DNA of 64,000 bases from Rhizobiaceae bacterium (GCA_019635755.1 JAHBYW010000005.1:124001-188000); one strand, 5' to 3'. Shown: positions 39,103 through 49,544, counted from the first letter of the stretch. Translations and numbers: made by a program. Notes: a model not told the origin generated them from the sequence alone.

Positions 39103-42100
39103 AGTCCCGCAGGCCGACGCAGGTCGAGCGTCATGGGGAATTCCGGATGCGGTGTTTCGAGCATCGGCTCGTAGCTGCCGGGCGTGTGGCCATGCGGTTC
39201 GAAGCGGGCCAGGCGGCGCGCTTCCGCTTCGTTTCCGTTGACCGGGAAGGTCTCGTAGTTGCGGCCGCCCGGATGGGCGACGTGGTAGACGCAGCCCCCG
39301 ATCGCCATGCCGCTCCACCTGTCGAAGATGTCGAACGTCAGGGGAGCGTGCACCGGCAGGACGGGATGGAGCGACAGCGCCGGCTGCCACGCCTTGTAGC
39401 GCACACCCGCGACGCTCACGCCGTTGTCGACCTTCTGCATCGGCAGGCTCCTGCGGTTGCAGGCGACGAGATAGCGGTCCGGGTCGCTGGCCGCCGTGAG
39501 CTTCGCCTGGAGGCGCTCGACCGAAGAGTCCGTGTAGCGCACCGTGCCGCCGATCGCCCCGGTCTCGCCAAGCACATGCCACGGCTCGAGAGCCTGCCGG
39601 ATCTCGAGTCGGACGCCATCCGCCTCGATCTCTCCGCAGAATGGAAACCTGAACTCCGCCTGCGCTTCGAACCATTCGGGCCTGAGCTCGAAGCCATGCG
39701 CCGCCAGGTCCGTGAGCACGTCGAGAAAGTCCCGCCACACGTAATGCGGCAGCATGAAACGGTCGTGCAGCGCGGTGCCCCAGCGGGCCAGCTTGCCCGC
39801 CAGCGGCGCGTCCCACAGGCGGGCGACGATCGAGCGGATCAGCACCTGCTGGGCGAGGCTCATGCGCGGATGCGGAGGCATCTCGAAGCCACGGAACTCG
39901 ACCAGGCCCAGCCGGCCCGTCGGCCCGTCCGGCGAATAGAGCTTGTCGATACAGATCTCGGCGCGGTGGGTATTGCCGGTGACGTCGATCAGCAGATTGC
40001 GGAGCAGCCGGTCGATCAGCCACGGCCGGGGCTGCGTGCCGGCGCCGGCATCGGGCACCTGCGACAGCGCGATCTCGAGCTCGTAGAGGCCGTCGTGCCG
40101 TGCCTCGTCGATGCGTGGCGCCTGGCTGGTGGGGCCGATGAAGAGGCCGGAGAACAGATAGGACAGGCTTGGGTGTCGCTGCCAGTAGAGGATGAGGCCG
40201 CGCAGAAGGTCGGGCCGGCGCAGGAACGGGCTGTCGAGCGGCGTGGCGCCGCCGACCACGACGTGGTTGCCGCCGCCGGTGCCGGTGTGGCGCCCGTCGA
40301 TCATGAACTTGTCGGCGCCGAGGCGGGACTGGCGGGCCTCTTCGTAGACGGCCTCTGTCGTCGCGACGCATTCGTCCCAGCTTGCCGCCGGATGGATGTT
40401 GACCTCGATCACACCGGGGTCGGGAGCCACGCGGATGACATTCAGGCGCGGGTCGTGCGGCGGCGAATAGCCTTCGATATGGACCGGCAGGCCGAGCCGG
40501 GCGGCCGCGTTCTCCGCCGCGCCGACGAGATCGAGATAGTCCTCCACCCGTTCGACCGGCGGCATGAAGACACAGAGCCGGCCGTCGCGCGGCTCGACCG
40601 ACAGCGCGGTCCTCACCGCGCCGCTGGCATCGCCCAGTTCCTGCTCGATGAGCGTCTGGCCGGCGGTCGCTTCCGTGAAGCGGGCGACAGGCTGCGCCGG
40701 CGTCGGCTGAGCGACATCCGGCAGGTCGCCCCGCGCCTCGGTCGGATCGGCAGGGTGGACGTAAGGGTAATGCGACGGCGCCACGTAGGGCAGCGAGCCG
40801 AGCGGTAGCCTGAAGCCGACCGGACTGTCGCCCGGCACGAGGAACAGCCGGCCGCGCCGCAGCTTCCACGCTTCGGACCGCCAGCGCCCCCCGGTCGCCA
40901 TGGCCTGCCAGCGCTGCACCGGCAGAACATAGCCGGATGGCTCGGTCAGTCCGCGCTCGAAGACGCGCGCGATGCGGGCCCGCTCCTCGGGGTCCTTGAG
41001 CTTCGAGTTGTCCGGCGTGACGTTGTCCGGAAGCTTGCCCTCTTTCAGCACCCACTCTGCGGGGTCCTCAAAAGCCGGGACGACGTGATCCGGGGCGACG
41101 CCGAGTTCCTCGGCGATCCCGTGCAGCAGCGCCTGGGCGTCCCCGGCGCTGGCGCCGGTCTGCGTCCCCTCCTCGGCGATCAGCGCAGGATCCCGCCAGA
41201 TCGGCTTGCCGTCGCGGCGCCAGTACAGCGAGAAGGTCCAGCGTGGCAGGCTTTCGCCGGGATACCATTTGCCCTGGCCGTAGTGCAGGAAGCCGCCCGG
41301 CGCGAAACGGTCGCGGAGCCGGCGGATCAGGGTGTCCGCAAGGGCACGCTTGGTCGGCCCCACGGCGTCGGTGTTCCACTCGGCGGATTCGAAATCGTCG
41401 ATCGAGACAAAGGTCGGCTCGCCGCCCATGGTCAGCCGCACGTCGCCCGCCGCGAGCCTCGCGTCCACCTTGCGGCCGAGCGCGTCCAGCGCGGCCCAGG
41501 CCTCGTCCGAGAACGGCTTGGTGATCCGGGGATGCTCGGCCACCCGGTCGACCTTCATCTCGAAGGAAAAGTCGACCTCGGCGTAGCTCGCCATGCCGGC
41601 AATGGGGGCCGCGTTGCGGTAGTGCGGCGTCGCGGCCAGCGGAATGTGGCTCTCGCCGGTCAACAGTCCCGATGTCGGATCGAGCCCGATCCAGCCCGCG
41701 CCCGGCACATAGGCCTCGCACCAGGCGTGAAGGTCGGTGAAGTCGTGATCGGTACCCGCCGGGCCGTCGAGCGAAACGATGTCGGGCTTGAGCTGGACGA
41801 GATAGCCCGAGACGAAACGCGCTGCGATTCCGAGGTGGCGAAGCGCCTGCACCAGCAACCAGCTCGAATCGCGGCACGAGCCGGTGCCCTGTGCAAATGT
41901 CTCTTCAGGCGTCTGCACGCCCGCTTCCATGCGGATGACATAGCCGATCTCGCTGGCGACGCGGGCGTTGAGATTGACGATGAGATCGATCGTCCGCGTC
42001 CGCTCGCGGGGCACTCCGGCGAGGAACCCGACGAGCTGCGGCCCCGCGGGCTCCGCTTCGAGGTAGATCGCCAGGTCCTTCCGGATGTCCTCCGGATAGT

Positions 42101-42413
42101 CGAAGGGCCAGTGCTCCGCGCTTTCCTCGACGAAGAAGTCGAACGGATTGTAGACCGTCATGTCGGCGACGAGGTCGACTTCGATCTTCAATTCGCGCAC
42201 GGGCTCGGGAAAAACGAAGCGCGCCAGCCAGTTTCCGTACGGATCCTGCTGGTGGTTGACGAAGTGATTCGAGGGGCTGACCTTCAGCGAATGCGAAATG
42301 ACGCGGGTGCGGCTGTGCGGCGCCGGCCTCAGGCGCAAGACCTGCGGCCCGAGGATCACAGGACGGTCATAGCGATAGTGTGTGAGGTGTCGAATACCGG
42401 CTTTGATTGACAT
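39099..42413 (-). CDS. Large transglutaminase family protein (DUF2126)
   Basis: The 1104-residue protein has an N-terminal transglutaminase unit (catalytic Cys in [18 protein letters not shown], His in [10 protein letters not shown], Asp in WIGLDPTSG, about residues 170-250). A long C-terminal DUF2126 region includes [34 protein letters not shown] and [20 protein letters not shown]. No signal peptide is visible. It is the first gene of the three-gene cluster and overlaps the next by 4 bases. The family's reaction is not established. Confidence 0.92.
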   Translation of the reverse strand: MSIKAGIRHLTHYRYDRPVILGPQVLRLRPAPHSRTRVISHSLKVSPSNHFVNHQQDPYGNWLARFVFPEPVRELKIEVDLVADMTVYNPFDFFVEESAEHWPFDYPEDIRKDLAIYLEAEPAGPQLVGFLAGVPRERTRTIDLIVNLNARVASEIGYVIRMEAGVQTPEETFAQGTGSCRDSSWLLVQALRHLGIAARFVSGYLVQLKPDIVSLDGPAGTDHDFTDLHAWCEAYVPGAGWIGLDPTSGLLTGESHIPLAATPHYRNAAPIAGMASYAEVDFSFEMKVDRVAEHPRITKPFSDEAWAALDALGRKVDARLAAGDVRLTMGGEPTFVSIDDFESAEWNTDAVGPTKRALADTLIRRLRDRFAPGGFLHYGQGKWYPGESLPRWTFSLYWRRDGKPIWRDPALIAEEGTQTGASAGDAQALLHGIAEELGVAPDHVVPAFEDPAEWVLKEGKLPDNVTPDNSKLKDPEERARIARVFERGLTEPSGYVLPVQRWQAMATGGRWRSEAWKLRRGRLFLVPGDSPVGFRLPLGSLPYVAPSHYPYVHPADPTEARGDLPDVAQPTPAQPVARFTEATAGQTLIEQELGDASGAVRTALSVEPRDGRLCVFMPPVERVEDYLDLVGAAENAAARLGLPVHIEGYSPPHDPRLNVIRVAPDPGVIEVNIHPAASWDECVATTEAVYEEARQSRLGADKFMIDGRHTGTGGGNHVVVGGATPLDSPFLRRPDLLRGLILYWQRHPSLSYLFSGLFIGPTSQAPRIDEARHDGLYELEIALSQVPDAGAGTQPRPWLIDRLLRNLLIDVTGNTHRAEICIDKLYSPDGPTGRLGLVEFRGFEMPPHPRMSLAQQVLIRSIVARLWDAPLAGKLARWGTALHDRFMLPHYVWRDFLDVLTDLAAHGFELRPEWFEAQAEFRFPFCGEIEADGVRLEIRQALEPWHVLGETGAIGGTVRYTDSSVERLQAKLTAASDPDRYLVACNRRSLPMQKVDNGVSVAGVRYKAWQPALSLHPVLPVHAPLTFDIFDRWSGMAIGGCVYHVAHPGGRNYETFPVNGNEAEARRLARFEPHGHTPGSYEPMLETPHPEFPMTLDLRRPAGL

Positions 42414-42565
42414 CGACGACGGAGACGGTTGGCCTTCTTGCGCGCTCGGACCGGCAGTGTTTCAGAAAACGCTGCACTGCACCATCGGTTTTGTACGGGG
42501 TGCGCCCGGCCAGGAACGGCTCGGCCGATCTGTCTTCGACCAACCGGGTTCGGGTCGGAGATCCT

Positions 42566-43348
42566 TCAGAAGTCGGGCTTCTCGCCCCGGGGAAGGCGGC
42601 TGCGCTGCAGCTGCATGCGATAGGTGAAGTCCCCGGCCGGATGCCAGTTGAACGACGCGACGAGGGTGCCCTTCCGCGACGAATAGCGGCGCAGAAGGCG
42701 GAGCGCGAAATCACCCCGCTGCGCGCCCAGCCCGGCGGCGACGCTGGGCGCCATCGGTTCGGCCTTGATCTCCTGCACGGCATCCACGATCGGCTCGTTC
42801 GCCCGCTCCTCGAGGAGCGCGTAGAAAGGGCCCACCACGGTCGGGATCTCGGGCGCCAGCCAGGCCAGCCGCTGCGGAATGTAGGAGTGGGTGACGCAGA
42901 TGGCGCCCCCGCCGCGTTCCGTGCGTCGGATGCCCTTGATCAGCAGCCAGCTCGACCCCGCCTCGCCGCCGACGAGCGCTGCGAGTTCCGCGCCGACGCG
43001 CACCTCACGCATCGAGCGGATGTCGAAATGCGTGTCCAGCGCATACTGGAACAGGTCCGCCAGCGTCCGCACATGATGGATGAAGCCCTGATGGGCCTCC
43101 GCCGACACGACCTCGCTTCCCGAGCCTTGGCGGCGTGCCAGGAGGCCCTGGTCGACGAGGCGGCGCAGTGCCTCTCGCACGGTGTAGCGGCTGACATCGA
43201 ACTCGCCGCACAGCTCGACTTCGGTCGGCAGGTTGCTGCCGACGGGATAGTGCCCGGCGACGATCCGCTCACGCAGCGTCGCGAGGATCTGCTGGTATCG
43301 GGGCTGTTCCTCGGTCTGCGGCTGAGGGCGCGTGCGGGTGGCTTGCAT
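42566..43348 (-). CDS. GntR-family regulator with UTRA domain
   Basis: The 260-residue regulator has a winged helix (RYQQILATLRERIVAGHYPV, PTEVELCGEFDVSRYTVREA, LRRLVDQGLLARRQGSGSEV) and a C-terminal UTRA effector domain (about 90-250, with FNWHPAGDFTYRM near the end). The ATG at 43348 opens the conserved region; the open frame further upstream overlaps the CoA transferase gene and is not coding. It lies downstream of the catabolic genes at 43434-49346 and on the same strand, so it may repress them in response to a pathway intermediate. Confidence 0.88.
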   Translation of the reverse strand: MQATRTRPQPQTEEQPRYQQILATLRERIVAGHYPVGSNLPTEVELCGEFDVSRYTVREALRRLVDQGLLARRQGSGSEVVSAEAHQGFIHHVRTLADLFQYALDTHFDIRSMREVRVGAELAALVGGEAGSSWLLIKGIRRTERGGGAICVTHSYIPQRLAWLAPEIPTVVGPFYALLEERANEPIVDAVQEIKAEPMAPSVAAGLGAQRGDFALRLLRRYSSRKGTLVASFNWHPAGDFTYRMQLQRSRLPRGEKPDF

Positions 43349-43433
43349 GGCATCGGGATAGGGCCGCGCCAGTTCCGGCGCAAGCGTCGCGGCCGGCCTC
43401 CGGCGACCGCGCTTGGGGTTTGTCCCGCCCCGG

Positions 43434-44642
43434 TCAGATGACGCCCGCATCGCGCAACTCCCGCAGCCTCGCGGCGTCGAAGCCGATCTCGGACAGGACG
43501 GAATCCGTGTCGGCGCCATGTTCCGGTGCCGCCTGCCGGGGCATCTCCACGCCTGGAACCCGGATCGGCGTCGCCAGCAGGCGGAGGTCGCCAGCCGCGG
43601 TGCATTCGACGCTCTGGATCGCCTGCCGCTCGTGCAGGAAGGGGTTCTGCATGGCCTGCGCGACGTCCAGGACCGGGGCGGCCGGCACGCGCCCGCCAAA
43701 GATCGAGAGCCATTCGGCCGTCGTGCGGGCCGAGAGCGCCTGGTCCAGCATCGTTTCGATCGCCTCGCGCTCCTTCAGCCGCGCCTTGAACGTGGCAAAG
43801 CGCGGGTCGGCCGCCCATTCGGGATGGCCCACCGCGTCGCACAGGATCGGCCAGAACTTCTCCTTGTTGCACATGATGAAGATCCAGCCGTCGCCGGTGC
43901 GGTACAGCTGGCACGGGGTGAGCGACGGATGGCCGGACCGCGCCACGCGGTCCTGCGCGTGTCCGGCGTTCAGGTACCAGGCCGACAGGTAGGAGAGGTT
44001 GAAACAGGCAAGGTCGAAGAGCGAGATGTCGATGTCGGTGCCGACACCGGTCTCGCGCGCCTTGAGGACGGCGCTCACCAGCGCAAAGGCCTGTCCGAGC
44101 CCGGTCATCAGGTCGACGATTGAAAGCCCCATCCGCGACGGCGGCGTGCCGGCCTCGCCGGTCAGCGCGAAATAGCCGGCTTCGGCCTGCATGAGATAAT
44201 CATAGCCGGGCCAGGATGCGCGGCTTCCCTCCCGCCCGTAGGCGGAGAGGAAGGCGCAGACGATCCGCGGATTGGCCGCCGACAGGGACGCATAGTCGAG
44301 CCCGAGCTTCGCCGGCACGTCCCCGCGAAGGTTGCTGGCGACCGCGTCGGCGCGCGCGGCGAGGCGATGGAGTATCTCGCGGGCGCCCGGCTTCGTCAGG
44401 TCGAGTGTGATGCTCTTCTTGTTGCGGTTGAAAGACTGGAAGAACAGGCTGGCGTTGGTCGCGTCGGCAGGCTCCAGGAAGTAGGGCCCGACGCCGCGCG
44501 CCATGTCTCCGCCGTCGGCGGGGGACTCCACCTTGATCACCTCGGCACCGAGGTCGGCCAGGAACTGGGTGCCGAACGGGCCGGCGCCGTACTGTTCGAA
44601 GGCCAGCACCTTCAGTCCCGAAAGCGGCGGAGCGGCGAGCAT
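43434..44642 (-). CDS. Family III CoA transferase (CaiB/BaiF)
   Basis: The 402-residue enzyme has the family start LSGLKVLAFEQYGAGPFGTQ, DLGAEVIKVESPADGGDMAR, NRNKKSITLDLTKPGAREI and the region LGLDYASLSAANPRIVCAFL. The catalytic Asp is expected in the FALTGEAG or DLMTG area. Such enzymes move CoA between an acyl-CoA donor such as succinyl-CoA and an organic acid. It lies 2 bases behind the acyl-CoA dehydrogenase gene in one minus-strand operon. The acid substrate is unknown. Confidence 0.9.
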   Translation of the reverse strand: MLAAPPLSGLKVLAFEQYGAGPFGTQFLADLGAEVIKVESPADGGDMARGVGPYFLEPADATNASLFFQSFNRNKKSITLDLTKPGAREILHRLAARADAVASNLRGDVPAKLGLDYASLSAANPRIVCAFLSAYGREGSRASWPGYDYLMQAEAGYFALTGEAGTPPSRMGLSIVDLMTGLGQAFALVSAVLKARETGVGTDIDISLFDLACFNLSYLSAWYLNAGHAQDRVARSGHPSLTPCQLYRTGDGWIFIMCNKEKFWPILCDAVGHPEWAADPRFATFKARLKEREAIETMLDQALSARTTAEWLSIFGGRVPAAPVLDVAQAMQNPFLHERQAIQSVECTAAGDLRLLATPIRVPGVEMPRQAAPEHGADTDSVLSEIGFDAARLRELRDAGVI

Positions 44643-44644
44643 GG

Positions 44645-45799
44645 TCAGACCGGGTTCCGCGCGATCAGCTGCTTGGCGATGATGATGCGCTGCAGCTCGT
44701 TGGTTCCCTCGCCGATCGTGAGCAGCGGCGCGTCGCGGTAAAGCCGTTCGACCGGAAACTCCTTGGAATAGCCGTAGCCGCCGTGGACGCGCATCGCGTC
44801 CATTGAATTGGTCAGCCCGGCCTCGGTGGCGAAATACTTCGCCATGCCGGCCTCCATGTCGCAGCGCTCGCCGCGATCGTAGGCCTGCGCCGCGTTGCGC
44901 ACGAGCAGTCGCGCGGCTTCAGCGCGCGTCGCCATTTCGCCCAGCGTCAGCTGGATCGCCTGGTGCTCGCAGATCGGCTTGCCGAAGGTCTTGCGGATCT
45001 GGGAATACTTGACCGCCTCGTCGAGCGCCGCCTGCGCAATGCCGACGCCGCGCGCCGCCACATTGATGCGGCCGAGCTCCAGTCCGGCCATGATCATCGC
45101 GAAGCCCTTGCCGGGCACGCCGCCGATCAGGTTTTCCGCCGGCACGGCGCAATCCTGGAACTGCAGCTCCGCGGAATCGATGCCCTTGTAGCCCAGCTTC
45201 TCCAGCTTGCGCGACACGCTGAAGCCCGGGCCCTTCTCGATCAGGAAGAGGCTGATGCCCTTGTGGCGGGGCTCGGCTTCCGGGTCGGTCTTCACCAGGA
45301 CCGCCAGCACATGGCCCTTGATGCCGTTGGAGATCCACGTCTTGGTCCCGTTGACGATCCAGCTGTCCCCCTGCCGGTGCGCGCGGGTCCGGATCGCCTG
45401 CAGGTCGGTGCCGGCGTCGGGTTCGGTCAACGCGATGCCGCCGCGCAATTCGCCAGACGCGAAGCGTGGCAGCCATTTCGTTTTCTGCTCCGGCGTGCCG
45501 AAGCGCTCAACCGCGGCCGCCATGATGAGATGCGAGTTGAAGATGCCCGTCACCGACATCCAGACGCGGCTGACGCGCTCCACGATGGTGGCATAGGTCG
45601 TGCAGGAGAGGCCGAGTCCGCCATAGTCGGTGCCGATCGTCGCGCCGAACAGGCCGAGCTCGCGCATCTTCTCGACGATGTCGGCCGGCCATTCGTCGTC
45701 ATGCTCGAGCTTGTGCGCGTAGGGCGCCACGTCGCGCTCGAGAAAGCGGTCGACGGAATCGAGGATCAGCCTGTCGTCGTCTGCCTGGTGGATGGTCAT
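44645..45799 (-). CDS. Acyl-CoA dehydrogenase
   Basis: The 384-residue flavoprotein shows ALTEPDAGTDLQAIRTRA (FAD and substrate contact), WIVNGTKTWISNGIKG, RKTFGKPICEHQAIQLTLGE and the C-terminal GGYGYSKEFPVERLYRDAPL, where the catalytic Glu (VER) lies, followed by IGEGTNELQRIIIAKQLI. It should oxidise a CoA thioester to the enoyl-CoA, passing electrons to ETF. It sits between the MaoC gene and the CoA transferase gene in the same direction, consistent with activation, dehydrogenation and hydration of one acid. Confidence 0.93.
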   Translation of the reverse strand: MTIHQADDDRLILDSVDRFLERDVAPYAHKLEHDDEWPADIVEKMRELGLFGATIGTDYGGLGLSCTTYATIVERVSRVWMSVTGIFNSHLIMAAAVERFGTPEQKTKWLPRFASGELRGGIALTEPDAGTDLQAIRTRAHRQGDSWIVNGTKTWISNGIKGHVLAVLVKTDPEAEPRHKGISLFLIEKGPGFSVSRKLEKLGYKGIDSAELQFQDCAVPAENLIGGVPGKGFAMIMAGLELGRINVAARGVGIAQAALDEAVKYSQIRKTFGKPICEHQAIQLTLGEMATRAEAARLLVRNAAQAYDRGERCDMEAGMAKYFATEAGLTNSMDAMRVHGGYGYSKEFPVERLYRDAPLLTIGEGTNELQRIIIAKQLIARNPV

Positions 45800-45806
45800 T
45801 GCCGCC

Positions 45807-46316
45807 TCACGCGTCTCCTACGCCATGACCCCGCTTGGGGATCAGGATCTTCCGCACATAGCTCATGAACAGCGTGCCGTCGGCCTTCAGGCCGCGCGTG
45901 GCGACGGTGACGATGCCCTGCGTCGGTCGCGACTGCGACTCGCGCTTCTCCATGACCTCGCTCTCGGCATAGATCGTATCGCCGACGAAGACGGGGGCGG
46001 TCAGCTTGATGTCGGTCCAGCCGAGATTGGCGATCGCCTTCTGGCTGACGTCGGAGACGCTCATGCCCGAAACGATCGCGAGCGTCAGCGGGCTCGACAC
46101 GACCATCCTGCCGAACTCGGACCTGGCCGCGTATTCGGTATCGAAGTGCAGCGGATGCGTGTTCATGGTGAGCAACGTGAACCACGTATTGTCGGCCTCG
46201 CTGATCGTGCGGCCTGGCCGGTGTTCGTAGATGGCGCCCGGTTCGAAATCCTCGAAATACCGGCCGATGTCCTCGCGGTATCGGTTGGGTGCGACCTGCT
46301 TCGTGCCGTAGACCAT
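45807..46316 (-). CDS. MaoC family dehydratase
   Basis: The 169-residue hot-dog protein has GRYFEDFEPGAIYEHRPGRT, NTWFTLLTMNTHPLHFDTEY (the catalytic Asp/His hydratase motif region) and GDTIYAESEVMEKRESQSRP. It should hydrate an enoyl-CoA, such as the product of the neighbouring acyl-CoA dehydrogenase. It lies 9 bases behind the MmgE/PrpD gene and 7 before the dehydrogenase gene. Confidence 0.9.
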   Translation of the reverse strand: MVYGTKQVAPNRYREDIGRYFEDFEPGAIYEHRPGRTISEADNTWFTLLTMNTHPLHFDTEYAARSEFGRMVVSSPLTLAIVSGMSVSDVSQKAIANLGWTDIKLTAPVFVGDTIYAESEVMEKRESQSRPTQGIVTVATRGLKADGTLFMSYVRKILIPKRGHGVGDA

Positions 46317-46325
46317 GACTACTCC

Positions 46326-47753
46326 CTAGTGGAACCGGCCGAGCGCCGCTGCCCAGTCGCGCGCCGGCTTGTCGCCATCGGCGGAGAGGATGAGCGCCTT
46401 GAGCTCCTCGACCTGCCCGGACGACAGCGCCGTCGACGCATTGCCCTCGAATTTGCGGACGATTTCGGCATCGGTGACCGGACGTTCGGGCGCGCCCGAA
46501 TTGACCTGTTGCCGCCTGCCGATCCGGCGGCCGTCGGACAGCGCCACGATCACTTCGCCGGAATAGTGCTTCGGGTAGCCCGATCTCGGGTCGTGCGCGT
46601 AACCGACCTTGCCCGCCAGTCCGAGGAGGCCGGGGTCCCGCAGGCTGCCCTCGTCAAGGTCGGCGATCGACACGCGACCCCTGACGAGCGCCGTCGCCAC
46701 CAGATAGGGGATGCTGAACTGGGCGTCGTAGCTGTTTTTCGGCCGGCGCTTGGCTTCGAGCGGCTCGCAGATCGTCGGCACGGTGTCGGCGGCGACAAAG
46801 GTCTCGACCGAGACGATGTCCGCCGGGTCGAATCCCTCCTCGGCATGAATCGCGATGGCCGCGTCGATGCAGCCATGGGCAAGGTGGCAGGCCGGGTAGG
46901 GCTTGATCGCGGTGTTCAGGAGTTCCCACTCGGTGCCCAGCCCGCGCGTTGCGCGGCCGAAATCGAACGCCTCGCCGCCGACATAGGACCGGTAGAGGCC
47001 GAAACGTCCCGAGTAGGGAGAGGTCGCGCCGACATAGCCCGCCTTCGCCATCGAGGCCGCGACGATGCCCGACGACGCTGCCCAGCCGGGATGCAGCCGC
47101 TTCGTCCAGGCCCCATCCTCGAGGAACTCAAGCACGCCCGAGGCCATCGACAGCGCGATTCCCTGCGCGTGGGCCAGTTCGCCCTCGGACAGTCCCAGCA
47201 GGCGGCCGGCGGCGAGCGCGGCGGCCGGGGTGTTGCACACTCCCGTCGGGTGGAAGCCGGCGCGGTGGAAGCCGCCCTTGGCAACGGCGGCGATGCGGTC
47301 GGCGGTCTCGACGCCGATGATGTAGGCCGTCACCATCTCTCGAGTCGTGGTTCCCGCCATGACGGCGGCGGAGAGCGCCGCCGGGAACTGCGCCACGGTC
47401 GGATGGATGATGCCTTCCAGGTGCGTGTCGTCGAAATCGAGGCCGTGGCAGAGCAGCCCGTTGATCGTCGCGGCATCTCGGGCCGACCAGGCGAGCGGAA
47501 AGCCGAGCACGGGAACATCGCCCGGTCCCGACACGCCCGCGAGACCCCTCACGGCGCGCGCGGCATAGTCGAAGCGCGACACCGCCAGCGCGATGCCGAC
47601 GGCGTCGAGGATGTGATGGAGCGCACGGTTCCTGACCTCCGGCGGAATGGCTCCGGGGGTCGTGCTGTGCGCGAAATGCGCGAGCGCCCGCGCGATGGCA
47701 CCAGGCTGCGTCGTTCGAGCGTCGGGCGTCGCGTCGGGTTGCAGGTCGGCCAT
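46326..47753 (-). CDS. MmgE/PrpD family protein
   Basis: The 475-residue protein resembles 2-methylcitrate dehydratase and cis-aconitate decarboxylase relatives: ILDAVGIALAVSRFDYAARA, INGLLCHGLDFDDTHLEGII (core DFDDTH motif), TGVCNTPAAALAAGRLLGL and IKPYPACHLAHGCIDAAIAI. I chose the ATG at 47753 (MADLQPDAT); the open frame before it overlaps the next gene and lacks similarity. The substrate is likely a tricarboxylic or branched dicarboxylic acid; the exact reaction cannot be read from the sequence. Confidence 0.9.
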   Translation of the reverse strand: MADLQPDATPDARTTQPGAIARALAHFAHSTTPGAIPPEVRNRALHHILDAVGIALAVSRFDYAARAVRGLAGVSGPGDVPVLGFPLAWSARDAATINGLLCHGLDFDDTHLEGIIHPTVAQFPAALSAAVMAGTTTREMVTAYIIGVETADRIAAVAKGGFHRAGFHPTGVCNTPAAALAAGRLLGLSEGELAHAQGIALSMASGVLEFLEDGAWTKRLHPGWAASSGIVAASMAKAGYVGATSPYSGRFGLYRSYVGGEAFDFGRATRGLGTEWELLNTAIKPYPACHLAHGCIDAAIAIHAEEGFDPADIVSVETFVAADTVPTICEPLEAKRRPKNSYDAQFSIPYLVATALVRGRVSIADLDEGSLRDPGLLGLAGKVGYAHDPRSGYPKHYSGEVIVALSDGRRIGRRQQVNSGAPERPVTDAEIVRKFEGNASTALSSGQVEELKALILSADGDKPARDWAAALGRFH

Positions 47754-47775
47754 GATGGTCCTGCGCGCCGCCGAT

Positions 47776-48408
47776 CTATGCCGCCGAGGCCTGCCGATAG
47801 TGGCGTATGATCTCATCGCTGGTGCGGAGGTCGGCGTATTTCTGGCCCATGTCGAACAAATTTGCCTCGTGCGGGCCGATCGCGCGGTCGCCGACGCAAT
47901 CGGTGACCACCACCGTGCGGAAATTGTGCGCCACCGCGTCATTGACGCTGGCGCGCACGCAGCCGGATGTGGTGCAGCCGGTGACCAGCAGCGTATCCAC
48001 CCCGCGATAGGTGAGCCAGGCCGCGAGATCGGTGGCGAAGAAAGCCGACGCCTGCCGCTTGCGGATGATGTGCTCTCCGGCCGAGGGGGTCAGTTCCGGG
48101 ACGATCTGCGACAGCGCGCTCGTCTCGGTCAGCTTCAGCAGGCTCGGAACCTTCGTCGTGAAGGCGCCCGCGTCGGAGCCGTCGTCGGCGTAGACCACCC
48201 GCGTATGCGCCACCGGCCACCCCGCCGCGCGGGCGAAGCCGAGCAGCGAAACGGTCTTGTCGATCGCGGGGGCGATGTTGCCGCCGCCGAAATGGGCGGG
48301 GTCGGTGAAGCCGATCACGAAGTCGACGATCAGCAGACCGGGCCGGGGCCCCAGGCCCACGGCCTGCGCGAATCCCTGCTTGCGATAGATTTCCGTCTCG
48401 TCGGTCAC
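47776..48408 (-). CDS. Isochorismatase-fold amidohydrolase (N-carbamoylsarcosine amidase-like)
   Basis: The 210-residue cysteine hydrolase has the triad positions of the family: Asp in LLIVDFVIGFTDP, Lys in IIRKRQASAFFATDL, and Cys in VTGCTTSGCVRASVNDA. The TTSGCVR form is common in N-carbamoylsarcosine amidase and maleamate amidase relatives. It would hydrolyse an amide or N-carbamoyl bond. In the operon it stands between the MmgE/PrpD and HMG-CoA lyase genes. With HyuA and HyuB further upstream, an N-carbamoyl substrate is attractive but unproven. Confidence 0.88.
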   Translation of the reverse strand: MTDETEIYRKQGFAQAVGLGPRPGLLIVDFVIGFTDPAHFGGGNIAPAIDKTVSLLGFARAAGWPVAHTRVVYADDGSDAGAFTTKVPSLLKLTETSALSQIVPELTPSAGEHIIRKRQASAFFATDLAAWLTYRGVDTLLVTGCTTSGCVRASVNDAVAHNFRTVVVTDCVGDRAIGPHEANLFDMGQKYADLRTSDEIIRHYRQASAA

Positions 48409-48419
48409 GGGGTTCCCTC

Positions 48420-49346
48420 CTACTCGGCGGCGGCGCTGGCCGCGTGTGGCGCGGGCGGGAAGCGCCCGGCGCGCTGGAGCATGCCGGGTGGCGAAATGTC
48501 CAGTTCCCTGCCCAGCCAGTGCGCGGTGTCGATGAGCCCGTCGAGGTCCAGTCCCGTCGCGATTCCCATCCGGTCGAGCATGTAGACCAGATCCTCGGTC
48601 GGTATGTTGCCGGTCGCCGCCGGCGCGAAGGGGCAGCCGCCGATGCCGCCGATCGAGGCATCCAGCCGCCTGACGCCGGATTCGATCGCGGCGACGGCGT
48701 TGGCGAGACCGGTGTTGCGCGTGTTGTGGAGGTGGCAGCGAAGCGGTATCCCCGGCGCCGCCGCAATGACTGCTGTGGCCTTGCGGCGGATATCGGCGGG
48801 CGAGGCCACGCCGATCGTATCGGCGAGGGCGATTTCGTGCGGCCGCTCCGCCGCGACGGCCTCGACGAGGCGCACGGTCTGCTCGAGGGGCACCTCGCCC
48901 TCGAACGGGCAGCCGAAGGTGGCGCCGAGCGTGACGCCAGCCTTGATGCCCGCCTCGCGGGCGAGCCGGGCGATCGTCGGCCAGACCGCGAGCGTCTCGG
49001 CGATCGACACACCCTGGTTGCGCTGGTTGAACGTCTCGGTCGAGACGACGACGAAGTTGATCTCCTCGACACCAGCGTCGCGCGCGCGCTCGAAACCGCG
49101 CTCGTTCATCACCAGCCCGATGTGGCTGACCCCGCGCCCGCGCGGCAGGCGGCGGACGAGTTCATCGGCGTCCGCCATCTGGGGCACGCGTTTGGGATTG
49201 ACGAAGCTGGTCACCTCGAGCCGCCGCAGGCCGGCCTCGACCGAGCGCGCGATCAGTTCCAGCTTGGTGTCAGTCGAGAGGAGCGTCTTCTCGTTCTGGA
49301 TGCCGTCGCGGGCCGAGACCTCGATGATGTCGACGCTGTCCGCCAT
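48420..49346 (-). CDS. Hydroxymethylglutaryl-CoA lyase family protein
   Basis: The 308-residue DRE-TIM metallolyase has EVSARDGIQNEKTLL at the N-terminus (metal and catalytic Arg/Asp), LRCHLHNTRNTGLANAVAAI (metal-binding His pair), and the loop IGGIGGCPFAPAATGNIPTE with the catalytic Cys. It cleaves 3-hydroxy-3-methylglutaryl-CoA or a related hydroxyacyl-CoA to acetyl-CoA and a ketoacid. I chose the ATG at 49346 (MADSVDIIE); the frame extends 15 codons upstream with no similarity. It is the first gene of the minus-strand catabolic group ending at 43434. Confidence 0.92.
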   Translation of the reverse strand: MADSVDIIEVSARDGIQNEKTLLSTDTKLELIARSVEAGLRRLEVTSFVNPKRVPQMADADELVRRLPRGRGVSHIGLVMNERGFERARDAGVEEINFVVVSTETFNQRNQGVSIAETLAVWPTIARLAREAGIKAGVTLGATFGCPFEGEVPLEQTVRLVEAVAAERPHEIALADTIGVASPADIRRKATAVIAAAPGIPLRCHLHNTRNTGLANAVAAIESGVRRLDASIGGIGGCPFAPAATGNIPTEDLVYMLDRMGIATGLDLDGLIDTAHWLGRELDISPPGMLQRAGRFPPAPHAASAAAE

Positions 49347-49544
49347 GCGCCTGTCCGTTGGCTTGAGACCGAAAGTTGTCTGGACAAACACTACTCCCGT
49401 CGCGCGGCTTTGGCAAACGGCGCGGCGCCTCCCAAAGGCCGGTTACGCTTTATCAACCATGATTGTTCACACTTGCGTCCGAGTGCGTTTGAGGTTGCCG
49501 GACGGTGCCTGTGCGCGCGTCGATGGCGACGGGGAGTTCACGCA

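Noticed and set aside
36694-41055. Open frame of 1453 codons on the minus strand
   Set aside because: Only the part from the GTG at 39102 matches the ATP-grasp/alpha-E family; the upstream 650 codons are an Arg/Ala-rich shadow frame over the DUF2126 transglutaminase gene.
42566-43699. 377-codon version of the GntR regulator
   Set aside because: The first 116 codons overlap the CoA transferase gene and lack regulator similarity; the ATG at 43348 starts the winged helix.
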